In this document: piece after piece, positions 21,187 through 31,985 of the stretch
How positions within the stretch are numbered: the stretch's first letter is position 1
Layout: each line of letters opens with the position of its first letter
Assembly (NCBI GenBank): GCA_028386065.3
Contig: JAKUCV010000182.1
Span: forward strand, 81,605-145,604
Origin: Turnera subulata
Lineage: Eukaryota; Streptophyta; Magnoliopsida; Malpighiales; Passifloraceae
Length of the DNA stretch: 64,000 bases
Reading direction: 5' to 3'
Made by a program: the position numbers and the translations under genes
Notes under the pieces: model-generated
Told to the model about the DNA's origin: nothing
What the model saw: the letters and a program-made list of their open reading frames with translations, nothing else
Databases searched by the model: none

Positions 21187-24172
21187 TGAAACGCCCCGAT
21201 CCGTATTTACTGTTTACACAGTAAACACGTGGGACCACATACTATTACCACAACCACAGCAGTAAATAACACAACCAACAGATTTAATACATTAAAAGTA
21301 CATAATACATCAACCGTACTTGTCCCGGTACGGGAACATTATTACAACAAGCATCAATCCACAGAGTTATTCAGTGCAAGCAGCGGAAGTCTTAATACAA
21401 CACAACAATAGACAACAGAATAAACATGATGCAACGCAGGATGGATCCGGGCCTGGCAGAGGGTGCGCCACAGCTTGCCTCGAATGTACCTGAGCAACGC
21501 ACAATCAAACTACGCGACCAGGTCACACAGACGAGGGGTGAGTCCGAAGTACTCACCGGGTAAAATCCATAAGCAATTATACATGTACAACAACCGTGAA
21601 TAATCCAAGTCACATCAACAACAATTACTAAGGATCACACAAACCTTAAATAACACACTCTGTGATTCTAGACACGCTATACCAATTTTATTATCAGGGC
21701 CCCTATCACTAGTTAAATGATGGCCGTCGCCTGGTAGTCAAGCTAGCTAGCCCGTGGACCCCGCCCTGGTACCTCCACGTATAACTGGCACAGACAGGGA
21801 GCAGACCCCAAGCACACTCTCCCCCAGCGCCTAAAATAAAAACTGGTACAGACAGGGCGCAGACCCCAAGCACACTCTCCCCCACACCATAAAAATAAGA
21901 CTACCATCTGGCTATTCCAACATTTAACTGTGAATACTAGATGACTAAGTGTGACCAAATTTTATTATTCCTAGTTACTTAGTTTCTATTATCCTCCACT
22001 CTTCCGTTATCCCGAGCAGGCTCACAGCCTCTCCGCTCGTCTGGATAATACAAACTCAATTAACCGGTACCCTCGGTACTCTACTCCCACAATTTCACAG
22101 CCAACAACAACAACAATAATAATCTTCTAGTACCAACATTTCTAACATTATCAATAACATCAACAGTAGCATCAATTCAGCACATCAACGGCAACCAATA
22201 TCATTTATATTCAATTCACAACAACCATTCACAGCCACAAGAATCACTCAAGCATATAACATACAAACAGCAACTTGTCACTACGGCAGTATATAAATAA
22301 TTACTTATCCTCACCTTAGCCGATTTTCTACTCCTGAAAGTCCTCGAAATGTTCCGGCTCAGGCTCCTCAGGGTACTGCTCGTTATCAATTCCTATATCA
22401 AACAACAATTTATGCACATATAAGATGATATGCAAATGCTCGACTAATACTATAACCGCAAAATAATTACTGGACCTACTCGGTATTTCCCCGGGTTATT
22501 CCCATTATCATCATCATTCACCATTTATTTACATAGGCCGGAAATATCCTACTATAATTATATCCGGTTATTATCCCGGTACGTATTTACTTTGATAGTA
22601 CCCTTTCCATTTTTATTTCCCTAAAGTATGTACTTTCCACAATATTTGATAAAAAATAATTATTACTCTTTCCAAAGGTACTAGCTATCATAATATAATC
22701 TTCCTAGAAATTATTCACTTGTATATATTTCCCGGTAGTATATTCCACGGTACACTTCCTAAGAGTATTCCTATAGTTTAGCAATTATGTTATAATTATC
22801 TTATTTTCTTGAAAAGATTATAACTAGATAATTACTTCATTTATTTCCATATAATATACCATATAATCTTTTCCAAGTATTACTCATTATTATTATTATT
22901 TCTTATTTTATTCTTTTTCCAGAATTTTATTTTCTCTTTTCTTCTTCTTTCTTTCTTTTCTTTTTTTTTTCTTTCTCTTTTTTTTTATTAAACTGGGCCA
23001 GCCTAAAATAATCTGGGCCAACCCAGAACCCAAGGTATCAGCCCAGGTCAAGCCTACACCAAGCAGCAGGCCCGAGCCAAGCTTGGCCCAGCACTCGCGC
23101 GGCCCAAGACCTTGACCCAAGCCAGCCCACGAGACCAAACCTACGGATCCGCCGGGTCAACCCGTCCCGTGGTCATAATCCGGTGTGTTTGCATGGCGGG
23201 TCATCACCCGCTGCTCACCTTGGGAGTTACAGTGGCGGCGCGGTGATGGACGTGACACGGCGAGGCAGCACAGGGGATGCGAGGTGACGAGTCACTGCTG
23301 TCGTGGCTCGGCGTCGTCGGCGGTGCAAGGCTGAGCGAGGCGTCGACGCGGGTAGACGAATCTGCAACGAGGGGAGCGCCGTCGCGAGGGAGGAGGAGAA
23401 CGCGAGCGGTCGCGCTCGCCGGTGGTGGTGCTGCGCGCGGTGATGTCGACGGTGTGAGGACAGCGCGAGATGCGTAAAGGAGGGAAGAGGGAGATGGTGC
23501 TGCGTGCGGCGGTTTGGGTGGCCGGCAGTGGAGAATGAAGTGATGGTGGTGGCGGCGACGGCCCCCTTCCCTTTTCTTTTTTTTTTCTTTTCTTGGCTTT
23601 TCTTTTTTTTCTTTCTGTTCTCTTTTTCTTTCTTCTCTTCTTGTTTTTTTTTATTATTGCGTTTCTGGTTTTGGTTGAAAAGAAGGGAACTGGGTTGTAT
23701 ATTTTTTTTGAGGATTTGTACTGGAGGTTGAGGTTGCAGTGGAATTTTGCAGAAGGTGAGCTGGGTGGTTTTGGTGTGTTTTTGCAGGTGGTGAAGAGTA
23801 CGGCAAAATAAATCATGCAGGGTCACAAGTCACACAGGAGCAGCTCACGGGCACACAGGAGAAGGCGGCTGCATTAAGCAGTCGTGTCCCGTCCGGACCA
23901 GAAAATATCTATTATACCCCCTTGACTTAATTTCTGGCCTGATAATTCGAGGATAAACCTGACTTTTTTGAGGATTTCTGGACTCGGAAAATTCCAACTT
24001 TGGTCCGTAAAATCCGCAGAAAAATCTCGAACGTGGGGTAAGGGTCGGTTTCGGATTCCAGTACATAATTTACCCTGAAATAATTACCCAAGATTATTTT
24101 CATTTGGTAAATTACTGTACAAAGCATTTTTACAGTCCCGGTAAGATGTAAATTTTTACCCGGGCTGTTACA
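21187..24172 (-). repeat. Element C 5' LTR (2,986 bp)
   Basis: Plus strand TGAAACGCCCCGATCC...CCCGGGCTGTTACA. It is the partner of 13448-16436 with the same internal landmarks in the same order, including the 58-bp subrepeat pair, the pyrimidine tracts and the GC-rich island (about 23150-23560). Confidence 0.93.
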
Positions 24173-24177
24173 TTTTT

Positions 24178-25468
24178 CCTCTTCTTGAGGACTTTTAATT
24201 CAAACCTCTACTGGAGGCCTTATTTCCTTACTGGGGCCATCTTATCACTTTGCTCCTTTTTCTCTATCGAGAATTTCTCCCTTTTTTTTTTTCTTTTGGA
24301 ACCGAGTATAGTCTATAGATTCATTTGCATACTTATATTGTTCCTCAGGAACATCAATCTAAACAGGAGTATTTGCAGCTGGTATATGGTCACACTTAAT
24401 TTAAATATGTCTGGAAATTGCATATCAATTTTCCTGCAATTGAATCATCTTTTGAACTTCAGGTTCATACTAATTTATTCGAGGATCAAAACTAGGCATT
24501 GATAAATCATTTCAATAATCTCTTGATCCAGCTGCTTATTCTCTCCCCCTGATGTTGGGTAAAACATCAATTAATAAGCAAATCTTACTATAAATAATTC
24601 TCCAATCTCCTGTCATACGTTTACTTTTGTAATCTATGGAGATACATACCCAACGTAGATTCCCAATCTTCTTTAAGAGACCATTTCACAACCATATGGT
24701 GGAGCATTATATACTGAATAACCAATGGTCCGAAGAGGGAAAGACTAAGTATGTGACCATTAATCAATTAAGTGGGGAGATCTTTTCATATTGGCTTGAT
24801 GCACTCAAGTGTTACTGCATATAAAATACCATTTTTCTCAAATAGTAATATTTCATCAATGGTCCTGCAATCAATTGTCAATATAGCCCAGATCTTTTTG
24901 GGTTTATTTCCAATGATATACATTATCTATTTGAAGAAATATACCAGCATTATTTAGACATATAGTCTAGTAACATAAGTAGGGACATATACCGCAAGTG
25001 GCTTAATTATTAAATCAGTGCGGACAATGCCAACTTGCATTATATAATAGACCATCTAGTCGATGCATCGTAAAAATTACCTAGAAGGTTAACACAACGG
25101 ATTTATCAGTCCGCGTTCATGTCCCTGAATTATTCTCAAACTTGCTGGTGATACTAGGCCAATCTCATCTTAGGAAGGCCGTACAATTAATTTTGCAGCA
25201 AACAAACACATGGAAATTCATTGATTGTAAAACTTCTAGTTTTTCAATGAATGATCCAATAAATTTCGTGCATCATTACTGACTCGGGATAGCCCAACAG
25301 GTCATGCCAAGCAATAATTCCATGTACCAACTTCAAGTTGGTGCCAGCTTCAGGCTGGATAACTTAGAAAAATTATTTACCAGCTTCTGGCTGGTGCATA
25401 CTAGCTATAAATCACATATCTATCAGCCAACTTCTAGTTGGTCTCAGCTTCAGGCTGTATAAACTTGT
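24178..25468 (-). pseudogene. Copia A integrase C-terminus and IN-RT linker, decayed
   Basis: The reverse complement follows copia B 35400-36490 closely. It retains the stretch corresponding to the HLRxxGC..PPQ...KMGP part of copia integrase, followed by the PTxGGEN block around 24540. Stops and indels are frequent. Its upstream end (25326-25468) already carries constant-loop hairpins. Confidence 0.7.
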
Positions 25469-25478
25469 GTATTTAAAC

Positions 25479-27139
25479 GGGTCAATCATATTTTTCATCC
25501 CTGCGTTTGCCGCTTTGAACATTTTTCATCCTTGTGTTGCAAAAAGGACATTTTTCATCCTCGTGTTTATTTTTGGGAACATTTTTCATTATCCGCTGAT
25601 TTTCCGAAAAGAAAATGCTGACGTGTAACTTTTTTTTGACACATCAGCAAAGTGGGGCCTACTTACAACCCGGAATGCCCTACCCATTAGCGCCCGCCCG
25701 ACCCGTTTTTTCCCACGGGTCTTGTCCGCTTGTCGCCTACTCAATGTCCAAAACACCCCCGCACCAACACCCCACCGAATCAGACACCATCGCCACCATC
25801 TCCAACCCGCCAGCAATCCGTGAATCTAATTTTCTTCCAGATTTACATATACTTAACTGAAAAATTAATGTCATTACTTGTGATATTCATCAAGCTAAAA
25901 CCCAGAAACCATCACAATTGTAAGCATTAAAGCAACCATCTTTTAAATCCACATTCAAGTTCCTTAAACATCAAATCCAAAACCAAATAACAACAACAAT
26001 AAAAAATCAACCACCGAAGCCATAGAGGGTCCGGCCTTGCCTCTTGAGGGTATAGACAACATCCATAGCAGCCACAATCTTCCTCCTAGCATGCTCTGTA
26101 TAGGTAACTGCCACGAATTACGAATCCATTACCTCCCTTCCTCCCTCCTCTCTTCGCCAAGATTTCCAAGGGCCGGTTCAGCGAGGACCTCACCTGCCGC
26201 TACTTCCACCAGCTCAACTCCGCCGTCGGATACTGCCACTCCCGCGGCGTCTTCCACCACGACCTGAAGGTCTCCGATTTTGGGCTCAGCGCCATCGGGG
26301 ACCAGGTGCGGCAAGACGGGATGCTCCACACCCTCTGCGGCACCCCGGCCTACGTGGCGCCAGAGATCCTCCACTGGCAACAGCGGCAGCCGCCGCTAAT
26401 AATCACACCCACTCTCGCACCCACAGAATCCATCCTCAAAAACCAACATCATCCCAAATAGCAGCAAACTCAGGAAAAGAAAAAAGAGGAAGAGACAAGG
26501 AGCGGCAAGCACAAGTGAACCTCGGGTCCTCCGCCACAAGCCACCACAACACACAACCCGACGCCACCAACAACTCCACCAGCAACCCCCGTCAACACAG
26601 CCACCAACCAAAGCAACCACCTGAAACGAAACAAGAGACCCGATTAAAAACAATAGGACTCGGGGAAACAAGAAAAGAAAGAGGAGGAGTTGGGTTTGGT
26701 TAGGTGGGGGTGTTGATGGTTCATGAATGTGGGAGAGAGGAAGGAAGAAAATGAAGGTGTGGTGATGGGTGTGGCCTAAGCGGTGACGCCTAGGCTGTTG
26801 TATGGGTGTGTTGATTTTTTGTTTTCTTTTTCTTTATGTTGTGTTGGGTTATTTTTTTGAGTATTTTTGTAATTGGCTAATTTGAAAATGGGTAAAACCC
26901 GTGGGCGAAACGGGTCGAGGCGGGATGATTTGGGTTGGGTTTTTTCAGTTCAATGTGGGCCCATATAGCTGACGTGTCAGTGTTTTAATTGACACATCAG
27001 CATTTTCTTTTCGGAAAATCAGCGGATAATGAAAAATGCTCCAAAAAATAAACACGAGGATGAAAAATGTCCCTTTTGCAACACAAGGATGAAAAATGTT
27101 CAAAGCCGCAAACACAGGGATGAAAAATATGATTGACTC
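25479..27139. mobile_element. Pack-MULE (Mutator-like element with captured kinase fragment)
   Basis: Long terminal inverted repeats of roughly 150 bp start GGGTCAATCATATTTTTCAT (25479) and end ATGAAAAATATGATTGACTC (27139). They are flanked by a perfect 10-bp duplication GTATTTAAAC (25469-25478, 27140-27149). MULEs typically make 8-11 bp duplications. The repeats contain reiterated CATTTTTCATCC units. There is no transposase. The GC-rich middle holds a protein-kinase fragment, which makes it a Pack-MULE. It sits between two constant-loop hairpins of copia A and is absent from copia B. Confidence 0.88.
26150..26372 (+). pseudogene. Captured CIPK/SnRK3-type protein kinase fragment
   Basis: The plus-strand frame from 26150 reads [56 protein letters not shown] and [16 protein letters not shown]. 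These are the catalytic loop, DFG and activation-segment regions of a CBL-interacting protein kinase. It is not functional: HRD reads HHD, the PENLLLD segment between DLK and VSDFG is missing, and only about 75 residues remain without the ATP-binding lobe or NAF domain. The segment is far more GC-rich than its surroundings. The missing part fits a deletion between two CTGAAG copies that encode the repeated Leu-Lys. Confidence 0.85.
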
Positions 27140-27381
27140 GTATTTAAACACTTAAAAATTTCTAGCTTCAGGCTAGAGCATTTCAGCTTCTGGCTGGATA
27201 TATTAAGTTTCAATTACCCAACTGCTAGCTTCAGGCTAGCTATATATGTGCCAATTTTAGCCTTATTTCTGCCACTCATGTCAAAAAGATCAGAATTATT
27301 GGACAATAATTAAAGTAGTAGCAAACTTTTCCAAAAGCAAAACCTCGAAGCTTGAAAAGCTTTAGAGTTTACTGACAAATA

Positions 27382-28240
27382 ATGCAAAGTTTTAATTACC
27401 GAAAAATCTTTTGGATCTTTTCGGAGACAGGAAAAAGGGTCCACATTTTGAAAAAACTGACATCTAGTTGTCTAATCTCAGACTATAAGAAGGGGAGGCG
27501 GTTGAGACAGGAAGATACAGAAAACTCAGAAAAAACTCAACAAGATAAGAAAAATGCCTTCCCCAGCTACTGTTTTCTTTGTTGAGGGAGCCTCTTTAGG
27601 AAGAAGGAATAGGTTAGCTTATAGCATGGTGAATGAGCAGCAAGAGAAATTACCGAATGATCTGGCGAGAATTCCTCGTTTAGTGTTTGTTGATGAACTT
27701 TATTCATCTAGGTTCTTTGTAACTCCTATAAAGAAACATTCTTCCTAGAGGACCAAAGCAATCTAAGGGCTTCCTTTTATGGCTCGGCTAACTCTATTAT
27801 GTTTTTCATATCTAATAGACTGCAGGAATTTCAGCTAGAGCCTTCATGTCAGATTTTAAATCAAAGCAGTTATTATCAGGTTTCCATGATGGCTCGGAGC
27901 ATCCAAAGGGTGACTGGGTTACCACCTACATGGCCTAAGGTACGACTTCTACTATGGAATTGCAGGGGTGTAGCAAGAAGGTCCCAAGATTTTGTGCGTA
28001 CCTTAAGGGATCTGAAGAATTAGTACAAGCCTAACATGGTACTGATTACTGAGACTTTGTGGCAAGCAGGAGAGAATCATGGTGTGATTCCACTTCGTTT
28101 TCCTCCAACGAATCGGTTTGAGATACCTGGAGAAAACAACATGGGTGGTATGTGGTTCTCTTAGAACGACAGTGTTAGGGTCAACATTAATGGTGAGGCT
28201 CAGAGTTTCAGGGTTAATGTTGTACCCAACTATTAAATAA
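27382..28240 (+). pseudogene. 5' piece of a LINE-like ORF with endonuclease start (copy in copia A)
   Basis: ATG at 27554 opens MPSPATVFFVEGASLGRRN. After frame changes, 27870-28234 reads WPKVRLLLWNCRGVARRSQD, a VLITETLW block and NMGGMWF. LLLWNCRG and the ITET block match the start of the APE-type endonuclease of plant LINE-1 elements. Stops are present (for example at 28021 and 28162). The piece is antisense to copia A and ends at NVVPN, exactly as in copia B. The A copy is the more decayed of the two. Confidence 0.7.
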
Positions 28241-29329
28241 TTTCATTCAGCTTTATGTATGAGAACAATTCCTCTATGTGGATGTTCTCAAGTAATGATC
28301 CCTTCTGTAATAATAATATGTATGTTTTCTTTTAGCCTTGTCTTTTGTCATAATCTTCATGATCATAATAGTTGGAATAATTTCTTCCATATCCTTGGCA
28401 ACAGGCACTATACTGTCTCATTCACTTCAAGGAATGGAGCAGAATCAATTTAATGGGATCCATAACAAAACAATTTGTTTAATTGCTGTAAACAAAAAAA
28501 ATTTATACTCTTCAGGAGTTTATGCTCTTCAGGAGCGTATGCATATGATCTTCTAGATCATAGTTACATTTTTGTTTTTCACAGTATAGGTATGCAACAG
28601 TATTCACATACAGTTTTCCTCTTCCCCTTGAATGTTGTTGCATTTTTGGGTAGGTGAAATATTGCTCGTCAGGAGCACATTAAAAACCCATGCTCTTCTG
28701 GAGCGGATTAGTTTACCTGTATATGGATAATTTCTGTTTATTAATTTCGGAATATATCGTTGTATTGTCTTCAGGACAAATGCCCGGGTCATTATTCGAG
28801 AAACGACAAATCCATGTACATATAAAAAGAATTAGGCAGCAATAAAGATAAACATAAGGTAAAAAAATAACAAAAATAATAAAACTAAACATAAAAATTA
28901 AATTAATCAATATATGTCAAACTTGCACCTTCAGGGGAAGCAAGAATAATATCTCAATATCGTGGTCGTTATCTTGACCAATTATGATATCATCAACATT
29001 ACATTTGTCCTTCAGGGACACACATTTGCTTCAGGTGCGTACACTTGTATTTAAATTTCGTGAGAGTAACCATCTTCTGGTGGTCAGTCAATGTCCAACT
29101 TCTGGTGGTCATATAAAGACTTGCAGGACTTTTTGGCAGTAAGACTTCCGGTCTTTTGTGCATTTTTGAGTCTTCTAGACTCTTTCATTTAGTGTTCCAA
29201 ACTATTAATGCCCACGATAAAGACTTAATTTATTTTAATTAAGTCTTTTAATTAAATAAAAGACTTAATTAAAATAAATAAACAGTGGCCTTTTGTTAAT
29301 TACTCTAATATAAATGACAGAAAATTAAA

Positions 29330-29575
29330 ATTGATGGGCCTTGTATGAGCCCAAGCAAAACATAAAGAAAATTAAAAAATAAGAAATATAAATACAGTGG
29401 GCCTTTTAATAGCCCAATCAGAACGTAAATTAAAGCAAGAAAATAAATATAATGGGCCTTTTATTAGCCCATTTGTAATAAAAAAAGGGCGGCTTAGCCG
29501 GCCAACAAATGAAAATAGGCGGCTTTGCCAGCTAACAAAGAGATAAGGCGGCTTAGCCGGCCATTATTGAATATA
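29330..29575 (-). repeat. Leader hairpins of copia A (GGGCC and GGCGGC types)
   Basis: Three inverted repeats of the form TGGGCC...(A)GCCCA occur near 29335, 29398 and 29453, then three of the form GGCGGC-TTA-GCCGGCC near 29488, 29518 and 29547. Copia B has both groups in mirrored order near 33030-33140 and 32890-32995. Confidence 0.75.
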
Positions 29576-29589
29576 AAATAAAGCATAAT

Positions 29590-30410
29590 AATAGGGGTTT
29601 TTTTTTAATTATTATCTCCCCCTGTTTTCTTTTTTTTTTTAATTCCTCTCCACTTTTTTTTTCTTTTCTCTCTTTTCCTTTCCTTTTCTCTCTTTTTCTC
29701 CCCCTTTTTTTTTCTCTTCTTTCCCTTTTTTTTCTTCTACTTCTTTTTTTTTTTTTTAAATTTGGGCCTTGTATAGTGCAGCCCAGGTGTAAAACCCAGG
29801 CCAAAAACTCAGGCCAGGCGCTGGCCCAAAACTTGCTGACCCGCCCAGGCCTGCGTCCAAAGCCCATGTGCACCAGCCCAGGTTATAGGCCCGCGTCCAA
29901 GGCCCATGTACACCAGCCGAGGCCCGACACCAGGCGCGACCCGAGCTCGCTGACCTGTCGGGTCAGTCCGACCCATCCGGGTCGTCTTCCTCAGCTCGCG
30001 GGTCGCCCGCGTTGGTGTGTTGCAGCAGCGGTGCGAGGGCGGCAGACGGCACGGGACAAGGGCAGTGACAGCAAGGAGGATGAGGCGTCGCGGCGGAGGC
30101 TCGCTGGTGGCTGCAGCGACGTCGGTAGGAAGCGGAAGGTGGCTCGGGCGAGGTGGATCCGACGAGTCTCTCGTCGGGTCATCTCCCCTAGGCGGCGCGT
30201 CTGACGGCGGGGAAGGATGGGGGCGGCGCGGTTCAGTCGGCGACGGCACGGCGAATGGACTGGTGGTGGTGGTGAGACGAGAGGCGGCGCCGATCGGGTC
30301 CGGATGAACAGTAACAGAGGCGAGGGAGCTTTTGAGGTGACGAACTGTTTGCTCGTCTTCTTCCTTTTTCCTTTTCAGTTTTTCCTTAGTTGATTCCTCA
30401 GTTGGGTGGT
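29590..30410 (-). other. Copia A 5' leader with pyrimidine tract and GC-rich island
   Basis: Between the primer-binding site and the hairpins lie a GC-rich block (about 29930-30310) and T/C-rich tracts (about 29600-29755), separated by repeats of GGCCC and GGCCCA. Long open frames exist on both strands, but they are Arg/Pro/Ala-rich products of base composition. No known domain is visible. Confidence 0.6.
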
Positions 30411-30412
30411 AG

Positions 30413-30428
30413 AGTCGTGCTGATAACG
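30413..30428 (-). other. Putative primer-binding site of copia A
   Basis: Minus strand CGTTATCAGCACGACTC follows the 5' LTR end ...CACAACA directly. Copia B has CGTTATCAGCAC at the same place, so the site is conserved; the primer tRNA was not identified. Confidence 0.5.
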
Positions 30429-30625
30429 TGTTGTGAATTAAATGTTTTGATGGGAGAAAGATTGGAGAAAGGAGAAGGATGAGATGAAGAATTTTCTGCA
30501 GAGGATGGCTCGGTTTTTCTCTCTTGCACGTTTTATTGACAATCAACTGAATATATATACACAATACACAGGTTATAGGTTGGTGGAACAGTTGACATCC
30601 ACACCAAAAACATGTTTTTATAACA
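30429..30625 (-). repeat. Copia A 5' LTR (197 bp)
   Basis: Plus strand TGTTGTGAATTAAATG...TTTATAACA, partner of 9295-9466. It shares only its termini (sense TGTTATAAAAAC and ACAACA) with the LTRs of copia B, so the two elements belong to different LTR subfamilies despite collinear interiors. Confidence 0.85.
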
Positions 30626-31738
30626 AATTTTTGTTTATGGGAAATAATAGGTTTTATTTGGTCTTTGAAAAAATGATAAATATAGAGGAAGAGAGAAGTA
30701 CAACTATATAAAGACAAAAAAAAAAGATGTAGTGAGAAAAAAGAAGGATTTTTTATGAAGACCGTTGTTCATGAACTTTTTTTTTTTGGCTAAATTCATG
30801 AACAGTTAATAAATGTGTTTTCATTATAAAAAGAATAGATGTGACGCTTCAGTGTTTTTCTTTTTAATTTTTTCTTGACCTGTTTCATTTTTCACAAGTA
30901 TTACGTGAAATACTTTTGAGAAAATTATGTTTCAAACACTAAATTTATACACTGCCAGGTGACATATTATTAAGCAAGTTTATGCCTTTGGCTACTATAT
31001 ATTTATATAGATAGATTGTGATACCGCTTTTACCCTATCAATTAGCGAGGAACAAACACTCAAACTCAACTTGTGTCTTTGAATTACCATAATAAAAGAA
31101 GTAAAAAAGACCTTGCTATTTCCTTAGTTATAAAATTTTTGATAACAAATTTCTTTTTCTTTGTAGCTTGAGGAGGATAGATAGTAAAATGGGTAAAATT
31201 AGTTATCCTGGACAAGAAGAGAATGAAAAAGAATTAATTAATAGACACTCTAAATTTATTGCAGGGCAGGTTAAAATGGGGATGGTCATGGGTAACACTA
31301 ACACGAGCTGTGGTGATAAAAATGCTTTAATCTAAGCCACCGTCCATATTGGAAGAGATCATGTCATTGTCATGTATGATGTCGTGTTATTTCACAATGC
31401 ACGAGATGAAAAAGGGAAAACCGTTTGATGAATGCTAATTCGTTTGTATTATCACATCACATCCCCCAATTTCCATTTCCCTCTGAAGTCTGAGTCTAAT
31501 ATTTGTCCGTTCCAAAAAAGTAACCCCAAAATCCAAATGGCCTCGATCCTTTTGGGTTAATCCTTTGAATTGCACAAATCCCCATGAGCTGGGTTCTATG
31601 CATGCCCATGGCTAAGATTGTGTTTGTAGCATGTGAACCCTTCTCATATCAACTGTGGCAGAGAACAGTCTCCAATCCAATCCATCATGAAACAACAAAA
31701 AAATGTGAAGCATTTGTATTATTTGAAAAAGAAGTTCC
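30626..31738. other. Spacer between the two head-to-head copia elements
   Basis: 1.1 kb of AT-rich DNA. No gene, RNA gene or repeat structure was recognised. Confidence 0.5.
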
Positions 31739-31965
31739 TGTTATAAAAAACGTGTGAATGTCATACACCTACCTAGCCCCTCCCCTCATGTTCTTTTCTA
31801 TATATTATGATATAAGCTTTTTTTTGTATCTGCAGTGAAGAAAGGCCTAGTATTCTGGCCATGTCTAATCCTCTCTTTTCTATTTTCACAATCTATTGCT
31901 CTGCTATTTTTCTTTGTGAGAATATTAGTCTTGGAAGCAAGAGCAATTTCACTTCTTTTACAACA
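31739..31965 (+). repeat. Copia B 5' LTR (227 bp)
   Basis: TGTTATAAAAAACGTG...CTTTTACAACA, repeated at 37885-38103 with a small number of differences and a short deletion around the TATATATTATGATATAAG stretch. Confidence 0.9.
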
Positions 31966-31985
31966 CGTTATCAGCACAATTGACT

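Larger units (their letters stand above)
13448..24172 (-). mobile_element. Complete Ty3/gypsy Tekay-type chromovirus (element C, 10.7 kb)
   Basis: Two near-identical long LTRs (13448-16436 and 21187-24172) bracket a primer-binding site, one polyprotein frame and a polypurine tract, all in minus-strand order. It inserted into copia A: the flanking copia text joins across it when compared with copia B near 36480. The flanks are TTTTT on both sides (13443-13447, 24173-24177), consistent with a 5-bp duplication though low in complexity. The chromodomain and about 3-kb LTRs point to the Tekay (Del) clade. Confidence 0.93.
25326..29182 (-). repeat. Constant-loop hairpin array, copia A copy
   Basis: On the plus strand, hairpins read stem-G/C-closed TTCRN or TTCNR loops; in sense (minus) they are C-YNGAA-G. 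Examples: ACCAAC-TTCAA-GTTGGT (25326-25342), CCAGC-TTCAG-GCTGG (25344-25358), ACCAGC-TTCTG-GCTGGT (25379-25395), CTAGC-TTCAG-GCTAG (27162-27176), GCTAGC-TTCAG-GCTAGC (27224-27240), GCTC-TTCAG-GAGC (28524-28536), ATGATC-TTCTA-GATCAT (28545-28561), TTGTC-TTCAG-GACAA (28765-28779), TGTCC-TTCAG-GGACA (29006-29020), AAGAC-TTCCG-GTCTT (29141-29155), GAGTC-TTCTA-GACTC (29168-29182). The array is interrupted by the Pack-MULE and by the LINE-like piece. Confidence 0.85.
9295..30625 (-). mobile_element. Copia element A (old, minus strand, three nested insertions)
   Basis: It is bounded by short direct LTRs (9295-9466 and 30429-30625). On the minus strand a primer-binding-like CGTTATCAGCACGACTC follows the 5' LTR, and a polypurine tract (AAGGGGAAG) precedes the 3' LTR. 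Removing the inserts at 9953-12649, 13448-24172 and 25479-27139 with their duplications leaves about 6.2 kb, collinear with copia B. Collinearity covers the GC-rich leader, the hairpin array, the antisense LINE-like piece and the decayed integrase/RT/RNase H. No gag or protease is readable. No clear target-site duplication remains at the outer ends. Confidence 0.85.
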
